DNA from: Chlamydiota bacterium
Lineage (GTDB): Bacteria; Chlamydiota; Chlamydiia; Chlamydiales; Parachlamydiaceae
Length of the DNA: 48,509 nt
Reading direction: 5' to 3'
Assembly: GCA_013287465.1 (NCBI GenBank)
Contig: JABDDS010000001.1
Span: forward strand, 1-48,509
Shown here: positions 1 to 9,000 of the stretch, one piece after another
How the letters are laid out: the number at the start of each line of letters is the position of its first letter
How positions within the stretch are numbered: the stretch's first letter is position 1
Notes under the pieces: model-generated
Database searches by the model: none
The model's input: the letters and a program-made list of their open reading frames with translations, nothing else
Told to the model about the DNA's origin: nothing
Translations under genes and position numbers: made by a program

Positions 1-55
1 AAAAAACACTAAAAATCAGGAGTACACTCCAAATGTTCCGTTTTATTACTGATTC

Positions 56-302
56 AGGACAGCGTACATGTTCACGGGATCTATTTACTATAACTCAGGC
101 CTTCAGCCTGAACTATTTACGTGTGTTCCCTAGGGCGTTGCCCTAGGCTTTTATAAATCAGGGCGTTGCCCTAAGAACAGTGCTTAGGCTGAAGGCCTAG
201 ATTATAAAAGCCTAGGGCAACGCCCTAGGTGATAAACATATGTATTTCAGGCTGAAGGCCTGAGTTATAGTAAATAGACCCCGTGAACATGTACAGGACA
301 GC
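56..302. mobile_element. Palindromic miniature element with 8-bp target duplication
   Basis: A long imperfect palindrome occupies 64-294. Its ends are GTACATGTTCACGGG and the reverse complement. The inner arms carry CAGGCCTTCAGCCTGA and CCTAGGGCGTTGCCCTAGG blocks that pair across the element. It is bounded by identical octamers AGGACAGC at 56-63 and 295-302, the footprint expected of a target-site duplication. No coding frame lies inside, so it would be a non-autonomous, MITE-like element. The duplication is seen directly; the mobility is inferred. Confidence 0.75.
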
Positions 303-341
303 CTGTCAATAAGGGAATGGAGAGGGAATTATTCTTTTTTC

Positions 342-415
342 GTAACTATTCAGATGCCCCCTGGTCTAAATGGGGCAGGGGCCCCATTTAGACCAGGGGG
401 CATCTGAATAGTTAC
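342..415. repeat. Perfect 35-bp inverted repeat with 4-base loop
   Basis: Arms 342-376 and 381-415 are perfect reverse complements separated by AGGG, giving a very stable hairpin (GTAACTATTCAGATG outside, CTAAATGGGGC inside). It sits directly at the point where the reading frame of the broken kinase on the minus strand ends. I see no convincing target duplication beyond a possible dinucleotide GA. Confidence 0.8.
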
Positions 416-852
416 TCAAGCGGTAATATAACGCAATTGATTTGTCTCTCTTGCAATGCTAGCGACAAATGTTTTGTTAAATAAGTCTTTCCTACTCCCG
501 GACAGCCGCCAATTGCAATAATCCTAGAAACGGCAGTTCAAATGGGTCAGATATGCTGAGATTTTGATGTGGGGGCGTTTTTGGGGAAATTTGACATCAC
601 CCAGTTGGTGAGGCGAATTTTCCCAAAAATGCCATCCACATCAAAAGGTCAGCGTAGATGGCCCATTTTAACTGCCGTTTCTAGGATAATAGGGACAGCT
701 TTTGATGAATCTTGTCTGTGATATTCAGCAATATCCACAAGAGAGCTTATAATAGGTTTAAGAGATTCTACCTTTAGCTCTTCACCCTGCAATGCACAGG
801 AAACGAACATCCAAGGAAGAGTTAAAATGTAAATGAATTGTCTGTAATTCAT
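413..852 (-). pseudogene. P-loop kinase fragment interrupted by a palindromic element
   Basis: The minus-strand frame from 852 gives an N-terminal piece ending KAVPI. It runs into the palindrome at 521-687 and resumes beyond it as IAIGGCPGVGKTYLTKHL, a clear Walker A P-loop, continuing to VILPLE before the second hairpin at 342-415. Removing the palindrome plus one copy of its flanking AATA joins the two parts exactly in frame. A short N-terminal helix followed by a P-loop and then a VxxLPL strand resembles the uridine kinase/phosphoribulokinase-like family (YggC/PanK type), where an Asp-Gly-Phe motif normally follows. That part is lost here. The gene is therefore broken. The kinase subclass is inference from about 90 residues. 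Confidence 0.6.
517..691. mobile_element. 167-bp palindromic element with 4-bp target duplication
   Basis: An imperfect palindrome spans 521-687, with ends ATCCTAGAAACGGCAGTT and the reverse complement. Its inner arms match through the TTTTGATGTGG and TTTTTGGG blocks. It is flanked by AATA at 517-520 and 688-691. Precise removal with one AATA restores the reading frame of the P-loop protein on the minus strand, which is independent evidence that this is an insertion and not ancestral sequence. Confidence 0.7.
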
Positions 853-1289
853 GATTTCTCTCGGGTTTCAGTAGAAAATTTATCCTTTTTTAATGATTTT
901 TTCCATATAAAAACATAAGTCATTTTGGATTAATGACAAAAATAGACTTCTTTCGAAACTGTAATCCCGTGCCTCTGCCTGTGCCCCTGCCCGCCCTAAA
1001 GTTTAATCGGGAAAGGGGTGGGTAGAGGCAGAGGCACGGGCTTGCAGTTTCGAAAGAGGTCTAATATAGATTCTGCCGCCACATTCACGGCTAATTTTTG
1101 ATTTCATCTGACCCCATACTCACGTATGGGGCTACATGATTTCGCAGCTTCGCTGCTATTATTTTACGTTCTTGTGTTCCGAATAGAACATTTTTACTTT
1201 GCGCTAACAAATCCAAAATAATCTATTGAATATTAATAATGAAATATGATACAATCCTCAGTTATTAACTATATCAATAATTATTTTTT
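853..1289. other. Gene-free stretch with a long palindrome
   Basis: No convincing gene is visible. The main structure is an imperfect palindrome at 943-1063. Its ends are TAGACTTCTTTCGAAACTG and the matching complement, and its arms hold CCCGTGCCTCTGCC and GGCAGAGGCACGGG. Two small hairpins follow at about 1110-1130 (CCCCATAC/GTATGGGG) and 1146-1158 (GCAGCTTCGCTGC). The remainder is AT-rich and ends in the promoter of the next gene. Confidence 0.6.
1226..1255 (+). promoter_or_regulatory. Sigma-70-like promoter for the 1290 gene
   Basis: TTGAAT at 1226-1231 and TACAAT at 1250-1255 are separated by 18 bases and lie 34 bases before the start codon of the next gene. The match to the -35/-10 consensus is good. 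There is no experimental support. Confidence 0.45.
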
Positions 1290-1775
1290 ATGGAATGTTT
1301 ATCAAGAGCCACAGCCTGCATAATCGATACGACTTTGCATAGTTGTTCTCTGATAGCACGTGCTGGGGAGGCGTGTTGCTTAACACCGTGTTTCTTTTCT
1401 TTCGGGCTCCTATATGCAGATTTTTTTTTAAAAAAATTGCAAATAAAGAATAAATTCTACGAATTAGATCATGAAAACACCCTTAATTTAATGATAGCTT
1501 CCACAATTTTTTCTCTTTTTTTTAGGATAATTCAGGAATGTGTAAATCCGTATATCAAAGATCGCAATAGAAAACGCCGTATTGCGGAGTATCATCGGGC
1601 GTGTCTCATTGAGCTTGAGAAAATGAATAGAGAAACTTTGCCTCATCAAAATTCTTTACAGCAACAGCCCCAAGCTAATCCTTTTGATTGGCTTACTGCC
1701 CCTGGTACTACTGTAAGTGAACAAGTGGATAGCCAGCAATTAGAAGTGGCACGACCGGGTGCGAAAAAAGTGTAG
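1290..1775 (+). CDS. Hypothetical membrane protein
   Basis: A 161-residue protein of unrecognised family. Two hydrophobic stretches, near residues 20-50 and 65-85, could be membrane helices. They are followed by a basic segment containing KDRNRKRR and a polar Gln- and Pro-rich tail. The N-terminal third has several cysteines. This layout (N-terminal hydrophobic hairpin, soluble C-terminus) is compatible with a secreted inclusion-membrane-type protein or a simple inner-membrane protein, but nothing in the sequence decides it. A promoter-like sequence lies just upstream. No Shine-Dalgarno is evident before the ATG. Confidence 0.55.
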   Translation: MECLSRATACIIDTTLHSCSLIARAGEACCLTPCFFSFGLLYADFFLKKLQIKNKFYELDHENTLNLMIASTIFSLFFRIIQECVNPYIKDRNRKRRIAEYHRACLIELEKMNRETLPHQNSLQQQPQANPFDWLTAPGTTVSEQVDSQQLEVARPGAKKV

Positions 1776-1816
1776 GCTAACAAAACACGCGGAGGCGTGA
1801 GTATGGACCACGTTTC

Positions 1817-1939
1817 AACATTTTCCTATCACTACGCGAAGCGTTTGGAGTGCGAAAGCCCTCTTTCGCTTTGTGATTTAAGGCAAAGCGAAAGAGGACT
1901 TTCGCACTCCAAACGCTTCGCGTAGCAACAGAAAATGTT
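1817..1939. repeat. Dispersed CTACGCGAAGCG palindrome, copy 1
   Basis: The core, 1832-1925, is an inverted repeat with arms of about 42 bases: CTACGCGAAGCGTTTGGAGT, then GCGAAAGCCCTCTTTCGCTT. The loop is GTGATTTAAGG. In this copy the arms extend outward with AACATTTT (1817-1824) and AAAATGTT (1932-1939). The same core recurs at 21385, 30506, 34101, 37985 and 40502. A TATAAT box at 1939-1944 begins at the last base of this copy, so the element may supply part of the next gene's promoter. Confidence 0.85.
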
Positions 1940-2031
1940 ATAATGCAAGAATAAAGATAACGATTCTGGTTTGAAAAAATCTGTTTCCTTTGCTAAAGTG
2001 CAAATATTACGAGCCCCAAAGGAGCATCCCC

Positions 2032-3870
2032 GTGTCCGAATCAGATCCTGTTATAACAGCTTATCAAGAAATTTACGATGTTGTGATTCCCGATCTAGAC
2101 TATTACTTGCGCCAGATCGATTGTCGCGATGGATGCCCTGTCAACACCGATCCTCGCGGGTATATGCTAGCTTTACATGCGGGTAACTTCATGGAAGGAT
2201 ACAAGATTGCTCGTGGCCCCAATCCCTTTGCCTCGATCTGTGGAATGATCTGTGGTGCCCCTTGTGAACTCTCCTGCCGCCGCGACCGGGTCGACAAAAC
2301 ACTCACCATACGCGCACAAAAACGATATCTCACCGAATGGTATGGACTGGGCAAAGAAGCTCACATCCGCTCCCTCGAAATGAGCTATGCCCGTGGATCG
2401 ACCCACCCGACTCCCAATGGATTAAAAGTTGCCTGCATCGGCGCTGGAGTCGCTTCGATGACAGCTGCCCATGATCTCCTTAGACTTGGATATGCTGTCG
2501 ACATCTTCGAAATGATGCCCACTCCAGGTGGCATGCTCACATATGGAGTTCCCTCTTATCGACTGAAAAACGATATCGTTTATAATGAGTGCCATGCGAT
2601 TGAACATCTCGGAGCTAAAATATACTATAATGTCAAAGTGGGCAAAGATATCACCCTAACGGAATTGCAAAATAAATATGATGCTGTCTTCATCGGAGTA
2701 GGACTGTGGAAGTCACGTGAATTGCCAATTCCTGGAGCAGATGCCCCCGATATCATTCGAGGAATCGATTATCTCCGAGTACGATGCGTCGATGGAGAAT
2801 GGAAAATCAACGATAATATGGTCGTGATCGGCGGCGGTAACGTCGCTTTTGACGTTGCAAGAACTTCGGTACGCAATGGGGCCAAAAAGGTCACAATGGT
2901 CTGTTTAGAAACGCGCGATGAACAGACCGCAGACGAGTTCGAAATCGAAGATGGTATAGAAGAAGGAATCACAATCATCAACCGCGTCGCGCCAATTAGC
3001 GTTGAGCGCGATGCCGAAGGAAAAATATGCGGATTGCGCGTCCAACAGATCTATTCTCTTTTTGACTACACAGGAAAATTTGCCCCTCAAATGATTCCAG
3101 AAAGTCAATACGTCATCCCTTGCAATACGATCGCTTTAGCAATCGGACAAGGAATGGATAATTCTCTTTTTGATGGATGGGATAAAAAAGAACAATTAAT
3201 CATCGACCGAGGAATCATCAAAACGGAAAGGGGAACAGGGCGCACAACAGTAAAAGGGATTTACGCTGGAGGCGACGTCGCATTCGGCGCTGCTTTATTC
3301 ATCACAGCAATTCGGCATGGGCAAGAGACTGCCAGAGCAATCGATCATGATCTACTGGGAACAACTCCTTATAGAGAATATGTGGGAGAGTTTACTGAGC
3401 TTTCGCCTATACGAGATAAAAAATACCTGCGAACAAAATGGGCGCTACCCACAATGCAACCTCCCGATGTGCGAATAAAAAATAATAATCTGGTGGAAAA
3501 TAATTATACCGACGAAGCTGCCCATGAACAGGCAAATCGCTGTCTACAATGCCATGTTAGCCCTGTTTTTGATGGCAACTTATGCATTAAGTGCAATGGA
3601 TGCGTCGATGTTTGCCCATGTAACTGCTTAAAACTCGTCCCAGTGACAAAAATGAATCTAGATTTAGGCGAAGGATTACTGCGCAGAGCCGTCGACAATT
3701 TTTACGGTGTCGACTCAGCTTCAATGAGTGAAGAAGAAATTGCATCTATGGGCAGTGCTATGTTAAAAGATGAAGATCTATGCATTCGATGCGGATTATG
3801 TGCCGAAAAGTGCCCAACCCAAGCGGTGACGATGGATGCAATGAATTACTCGTTCCGCTGGATAGGATAG
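2032..3870 (+). CDS. FAD-dependent oxidoreductase with C-terminal [4Fe-4S] ferredoxin domain
   Basis: Resembles the small subunit of glutamate synthase (GltD-like NADPH/FAD oxidoreductases) with a bacterial ferredoxin domain added. An N-terminal cysteine cluster (CRDGCPVNT, then CGMICGAPCELSC) matches the Fe-S region of GltD-type proteins. Two dinucleotide folds follow: GAGVASMTAAHDLL near residue 134 and GGGNVAFDVAR near residue 266. Two 4Fe-4S motifs close the protein: CIKCNGCVDVCPCNC near 518 and CIRCGLCAEKCP near 583. I chose the GTG at 2032, not the in-frame TTG at 1990, because AAAGGAG (2018-2024) lies seven bases before it. No glutamate synthase large subunit is nearby. CcoS, Rieske and cytochrome b follow, so a role in feeding electrons to the respiratory chain or in oxidase maturation is more likely than glutamate synthesis (inference). 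Confidence 0.85.
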   Translation: MSESDPVITAYQEIYDVVIPDLDYYLRQIDCRDGCPVNTDPRGYMLALHAGNFMEGYKIARGPNPFASICGMICGAPCELSCRRDRVDKTLTIRAQKRYLTEWYGLGKEAHIRSLEMSYARGSTHPTPNGLKVACIGAGVASMTAAHDLLRLGYAVDIFEMMPTPGGMLTYGVPSYRLKNDIVYNECHAIEHLGAKIYYNVKVGKDITLTELQNKYDAVFIGVGLWKSRELPIPGADAPDIIRGIDYLRVRCVDGEWKINDNMVVIGGGNVAFDVARTSVRNGAKKVTMVCLETRDEQTADEFEIEDGIEEGITIINRVAPISVERDAEGKICGLRVQQIYSLFDYTGKFAPQMIPESQYVIPCNTIALAIGQGMDNSLFDGWDKKEQLIIDRGIIKTERGTGRTTVKGIYAGGDVAFGAALFITAIRHGQETARAIDHDLLGTTPYREYVGEFTELSPIRDKKYLRTKWALPTMQPPDVRIKNNNLVENNYTDEAAHEQANRCLQCHVSPVFDGNLCIKCNGCVDVCPCNCLKLVPVTKMNLDLGEGLLRRAVDNFYGVDSASMSEEEIASMGSAMLKDEDLCIRCGLCAEKCPTQAVTMDAMNYSFRWIG

Positions 3871-3876
3871 TACCCT

Positions 3877-4020
3877 ATGTTTTGGTGTTTATTGAGCTCT
3901 TTTGTCCTGGGTTTAGCCGGACTGCTCTTATACATCTATTACCTATCCAAGGGGCAATTTGATGACCCCGAAGATGTGAAATACGAAATGTTTCGCAATG
4001 AAATCGACAAAGAGAAGTAA
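3877..4020 (+). CDS. ccoS: cbb3 oxidase assembly protein CcoS
   Basis: A 47-residue protein with one N-terminal membrane helix (residues 2-24, ending LLYIYYLSKGQFDDPED). The helix followed by GQFDD is the CcoS signature. CcoS is needed for haem and copper insertion into cbb3-type cytochrome oxidase, whose subunit genes lie at 11770-14950. It starts six bases after the stop of the preceding oxidoreductase, implying co-transcription and translational coupling. The length matches the family, usually 45-70 residues. Confidence 0.85.
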   Translation: MFWCLLSSFVLGLAGLLLYIYYLSKGQFDDPEDVKYEMFRNEIDKEK

Positions 4021-4023
4021 TTG

Positions 4024-4144
4024 TTCACCACAGAGGCACAGAGATCACTGAGATTGAGTGAGAGTAAAAAGAGATTGAGATTAACCCATATCATTTTCTC
4101 AGATCTCTCATACTCTCTCAGTGATCTCAATGTCTCTGTGGTAA
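4024..4144. repeat. Palindrome of the CACAGAGGCACAGAG type
   Basis: An imperfect inverted repeat with ends TTCACCACAGAGGCACAGAG and its complement TCTCAATGTCTCTGTGGTAA, and arms holding ATCACTGAGATTGAG and CTCAGTGATCTCA. It separates ccoS from the Rieske gene inside an otherwise tight operon. Similar hairpins lie at 27338-27412 and inside 40551-40695. Confidence 0.7.
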
Positions 4145-4167
4145 ATACTTAAAAAAAAGATAAAATT

Positions 4168-4680
4168 ATGCCTAAATACCGCAACTCTCTTAATCTTGGT
4201 CCAGGTGATAATGACCCAATGATTTCACGCCGCTCATTCCTCGCTCTCATGGGTGTCGGGGTCTGTCTCCTCGGCGCCGGCGCCCTTACAGGAGCTTCTC
4301 TCCTTGGTTTTCTCTACCCCAATGCAATGAAAATCCCTCCGAGTATATTCTCACTAGGACGCCCAGAAGAAATTCTCTCTCGAGAAGGCAAAATTTTTAA
4401 CCCCAAACAAAAAGTTTTCATCGAGACAAAAGAGGGCAAAGTACGAGTCCAAACAGCCGTATGCACTCACCTAGGATGTACCGTCAATATGGTAGATACG
4501 GGATATTCTTGCCCATGCCACGGGTCTACCTATGACCAATATGGAAGAAATACCGGAGGACCAGCTCCCTTACCCCTCGTCTATTTTCAGGTATTTAAAG
4601 GAGGCTCCGGAGATATTATGGTCGACAAATCAAAAACAATGTTAGATTGGAATGCTGCATGGTATGCCCCTTCTGCATAA
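4168..4680 (+). CDS. Rieske [2Fe-2S] iron-sulfur protein
   Basis: The iron-sulfur subunit of a cytochrome bc-type quinol oxidoreductase, 170 residues. Both cluster-binding boxes are present: CTHLGC (two ligands, Cys and His) and CPCHGS (the other Cys and His, plus the disulfide cysteines). The N-terminus carries a twin-arginine motif, [10 protein letters not shown], followed by one hydrophobic helix. It would be exported folded through the Tat system and remain anchored. It is followed after a few bases by cytochrome b, the usual partner order. Family and cofactor are firm. It could serve either a bc1 or a b6f-like arrangement. Confidence 0.93.
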   Translation: MPKYRNSLNLGPGDNDPMISRRSFLALMGVGVCLLGAGALTGASLLGFLYPNAMKIPPSIFSLGRPEEILSREGKIFNPKQKVFIETKEGKVRVQTAVCTHLGCTVNMVDTGYSCPCHGSTYDQYGRNTGGPAPLPLVYFQVFKGGSGDIMVDKSKTMLDWNAAWYAPSA

Positions 4681-4696
4681 ATAAGGAATGATTATA

Positions 4697-6022
4697 ATGG
4701 CAATGTTTCAAGGTAAACCAAGAGAATCATGGGGAGAGTACTTAGCAAATCTCCCTGCTTTTTTTATCAGATCTATTTTCAGACACAATTATCCCAATAA
4801 CGATGTCGACAGATCGGAAGTTGTCTTTAAGAATTTTTTTCTCCATTTTCACCCTGTCAAATGCCATAAACACTCTCTTGACCCTTTCTATACTCTCGGT
4901 TTAGGCGCTATTACAACAAGCCTATTTCTCCTTCTCGCATTTACCGGCGTCATCCTGATGTTCTATTACATTCCTACCGAAGATCGCGCCTACGAAATTA
5001 TGAAAGACTGGCAAAACACAACTCCCTTTGCCATGATGTACCGCAATATGCACAGGTGGAGCGCCCACATGATGGTCCTCTTCGTCTTCTTGCATATGTC
5101 CCGAGTCTTTTATACTGGTTCGTATAAAGGGACACGCCGATTTAACTGGGTAATAGGAACGATCTTGATGGTGCTCACACTGGTTTTATCCTTCACTGGT
5201 TATCTGCTTCCCTGGGATCAGCTAGCCTTTTGGGCGATCACTGTAGGAAGTAATATTGCCGGATATGTACCCAACCTTCCTGGCTTTGAATACAATGTCA
5301 ATAGGGTGATGCTCCTCGCTTCAACAAATGTCGGACAAGATGCTCTCATCCGCTTTTACGTCCTTCATGTGGCATTCCTTCCACTAGTCACAGGGACATT
5401 AATTGGTGTCCATTTCTGGCGTATTCGTAAAGATGGAGGACTGTCGCGTCCCCCTGATCGCATCCGTCCCGATCCACTACGCGTTGTGCAGAGATCTGAC
5501 ACCAAAGAGTCGTTTGCCCCAGGAGTTAAACGCACCTATGGCTTGATGGAACTCGTAAGAGGGACATGCCCAACTGTCGATAAAGGTCCCTATAATTTCG
5601 TGTTTACTTGGCCCCATCTGCTACGTGCTGAGATGGTAGCCTTTTTACTGACGTTAGTATTGATTCTATCACTGTCGTTAATCGATGCTCCGTTGGAAGA
5701 ACCGGCCAACCCCAGCAAACCAACCAATCCCTCTAAAGCTCCGTGGTATTTTCTTGGACTTCAAGAAATGGTGGCTTACAACGCCTTCTGGGGCGGTGTG
5801 GCCATTCCAATGTTAATGGTGTTGGGATTAATGTCGATCCCTTACCTCGATCGCAATCCGCACGGCGAAGGTTATTGGTTCCATAGAAGCCGTTATATCG
5901 CCATCTTTTTCTATACGCTCTTTATGACGTGGCAAGGAATTTTGATTATTATTGGAACTTATTTCCGAGGGGCCAACTGGGGTTGGATGTGGCCATGGAC
6001 AGAAAATTTCGCAAGACATTAA
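4697..6022 (+). CDS. Cytochrome b of a bc-type quinol oxidoreductase
   Basis: A polytopic membrane protein of about 441 residues that combines the N-terminal (b6-like) and C-terminal (subunit IV-like) halves of cytochrome b. All four haem-ligand histidines are visible in pairs: MHRWSAHMM with FLHMSRVFYTG, and FYVLHVAFL with GVHFWRIRKDGG. The quinol-site PEWY region appears as APWYFLGLQEM. AAGGA at 4682-4686 is too close to the first ATG (4688), so the ATG at 4697 is preferred; 4703 is also possible. It lies downstream of Rieske and 12 bases before the multihaem cytochrome, forming one complex-III-like unit. Confidence 0.92.
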   Translation: MAMFQGKPRESWGEYLANLPAFFIRSIFRHNYPNNDVDRSEVVFKNFFLHFHPVKCHKHSLDPFYTLGLGAITTSLFLLLAFTGVILMFYYIPTEDRAYEIMKDWQNTTPFAMMYRNMHRWSAHMMVLFVFLHMSRVFYTGSYKGTRRFNWVIGTILMVLTLVLSFTGYLLPWDQLAFWAITVGSNIAGYVPNLPGFEYNVNRVMLLASTNVGQDALIRFYVLHVAFLPLVTGTLIGVHFWRIRKDGGLSRPPDRIRPDPLRVVQRSDTKESFAPGVKRTYGLMELVRGTCPTVDKGPYNFVFTWPHLLRAEMVAFLLTLVLILSLSLIDAPLEEPANPSKPTNPSKAPWYFLGLQEMVAYNAFWGGVAIPMLMVLGLMSIPYLDRNPHGEGYWFHRSRYIAIFFYTLFMTWQGILIIIGTYFRGANWGWMWPWTENFARH

Positions 6023-6034
6023 TGGTGGGATATC

Positions 6035-9000
6035 ATGCGCGGTGATCGCTTTCAAATAGCACTTATTGTACTTGGAATAGCTGTAGTATGCTTGCTAAGC
6101 TATTTCTTTTACAAAGAACTTTTCCCTGAATACCGCATTTATCAAAATGATTACATCGCCTTGGAAAAATTCCGCTCCACGTATACTCATGAACCCCCAC
6201 CCGCATTCTCTCCCGGTGTTAAGCAAATCGTTTTTGAAAGAGAAGATAAAGGACCTGCTTCAATCGATCGATGCATCTCTTGCCATGTTGCCACCCAACT
6301 GCCTCATTTTTCTCCGACAAAAATTGCTCACGATGCTAATGGCAATATCAAACGCAATGCCGATGGAACTCCCGTTCAAGAACCTAATGAAAATTATGTG
6401 TGGATGAAACTCGAAGAAAAAATCATCGCTCTCACCGACCCTAAAGTCAATGAACAACTCAAAGAGCAAAAAGAGTGGGGAGAGCTCAAAACTCGCCACG
6501 ATGAAGCAGAAAATCTAAAAGCTTTAAAAGTGGCCAACGTCGATGATCAAATCTACGACGTCACTAAAGTCTTAAGAATGCACCCTCTCATCGGTAAAGA
6601 AACTCGCCCATTCGAATTCCATCCCATCGATGACTACGGATGCACCATGTGCCACAGCGGCAACGGCAGGGGATTAACGACAGAAAAGGCTCATGGTCCG
6701 GTCTATGACGGTCAATATGAAATCGAACACGCAGGCCCAACACCTCAATTCCTGGAAAAAGACTTCAATAACGACCCTGACTTTGCCAGGGTCTTTAATC
6801 ACAAACCGAGCGATTCATTGCTGTTCCAAACGACCCCTATCTTAGTGGGTAACTTGATCCAATCAAGCTGTGTCCAATGTCATGCTCAAAATGGGATCAC
6901 AGGACTCAAAAAGAGCGAAGAGAAATTGACCAACGATTCTCAAGTCAATAGCTTGACGACAAACTACCAGAGAGGCGAAGAGCTTTTCATCTCTCAAGCG
7001 TGCTACGCATGCCACCGAATCGCAGGTGTCGCTCGTGGCGGAATCGGTCCGGAACTCACACGAGAGGGAGATACCTACCCCTGGTTCTTAAAAGAATCGA
7101 TCGTATGGCCTCAAGCTGACCTAAAGACATCGACAATGCCAAATTTCATGCTCGATCACGTCGAACTAGAAGATCTGATGACCTACCTTCTTGCTCAAAA
7201 AGGACAGTCTAAAGCTGTCTCCCCAATCGCATATAAGCTCAATATCCAAGAGTGGGAAGCTGGACGTAAAGCCTCTTGGGAAAAACCGATTCCTCCTTCC
7301 GATATCCACAATATTGATTATGGCATGACTGTATTCGCCACAGAAGGATGTGCCTCCTGCCACCGTTTAGAAGGATTCGAATCTTCGGTTGGTTATCGTA
7401 TTGAAAGAGAGGCAAAACCGACATTCGAAGCAATAGCACAAGAACGGGCATGGTTCAGAAATATGTTTCCTGAAGATCTCCGTGGCTCAACAATTGTTAA
7501 GATCTTAGAAGAAAATAGCAAAGAAATAGACCTTCGTATCGTCGATAAGGCGCGTCAAGAGGGATTATTAGATAAAATAGATGCAGAATACCCCGGCCTC
7601 ATAGAGTCTTTTTATTCCAACTTCCGCTATGCAACCCGTGCAAAAAATAAGTTGTACCAACTGGAAATGGACAACGCCATCACACCGAAACAAAAAGAGA
7701 CGATCACAAAAGAAGAGGCTATATGGAAAGAACGGGTCCATCGTATCCTCCTAGCTTATATCCAAGAATATGGCTTGGGACGTCTCATCGGCCCACGTCT
7801 TAACTGGTCCGGCGTCTACCGAAGCGATCAATGGCTCATGGAGCACTTCCGCAACCCAGCAGGACATGTTCCCCGATCCATTATGCCAATCTTCCCATTC
7901 GATGATACTAAATTCTATGCCCTGACATATATGCTAGATGTCGTCGGCAAACGCAACCGAGATGCCGTACATGCTCTTTGGCAACATGAAGGATTTAACC
8001 CTGCATTGGCATATGAAATGCACTGTGCACAATGCCACGGAGACCATTTACAAGGAAACGGTCCTGTTGCCACATGGATCTACCCAATCCCAAAAAATTT
8101 GCGCAATACCGAATTCATGCGCAATTTGACAAAAGACAAAGCAATCGACTCAATCATCCATGGAATAAAAGGAACTCCTATGGCTCCCTGGGGTGAGGCA
8201 CCCAAAGACAAAGAAAACTACGATGGAATCCCTGTTTTGTCGCACGAAGAAGCAACAAAACTAGTCAACTGGCTCTATAAAACACTCCCTGGAGCTTCAG
8301 TTGAAAACCTACCTAAATATCAATATTCGGCAGCTCAAGTGGTCAATGAACTGCACCAGGAAGGTGGCTCGCTCGGAATCAATCAAACCAAAGAAACTAT
8401 AGATGATGTATTTAGAGTTGTTCCTAACCCAGTAAAAGGAGAGCGAGCAGACCTTTATTACATCAAAAAAGAGTACTACACCCCAGAAAACATCGAACAA
8501 GGACAACGATTCTTTGCGCTCAACTGCGCCTATTGCCATGGAACAGATGCCGATGGTTCAGGACTCCGTGCAAGTATTATGTCAGATGCCAAACCGCGCA
8601 TGCTCACCAACCTCGATTGGTTAAAAACTGCCGATGACCTCAAATTGCTCCGCTCAATTAAATATGGAGTCCTAGGCACTTCGATGACTCCATGGGGAGA
8701 TTTTACCAACTCACTGCAGCGCTTGCAGTTGGTGATGTATATCCGCTCCCTTAGCTTTGATAAAGAAAGACGAGATCAACTCACAGAAGCTCTCTACCAA
8801 GTATTTAATGAAAAAAATCTGCAGATAGAAAAATCCCGCATTGTCGGATATGCCAGCTTAAATGCCGCACAAAAGGAATATGATCAAATTGAAAAAGAAC
8901 GAACGAATCCTTCCATCTCCGATGAAGAGGCATTGGCCCTCTTTGCAAAACAGCTGAAACTCAAACGTCAACTCGATGAACTGAAAAAAGAAGACCAGCT

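Noticed and set aside
1990-2031. TTG start at 1990 for the oxidoreductase
   Set aside because: There is no Shine-Dalgarno before it, while AAAGGAG precedes the GTG at 2032 by seven bases.
1971-2186. 71-residue plus-strand frame overlapping the oxidoreductase start
   Set aside because: It is out of frame with a strongly supported gene and shows no motif or ribosome site.
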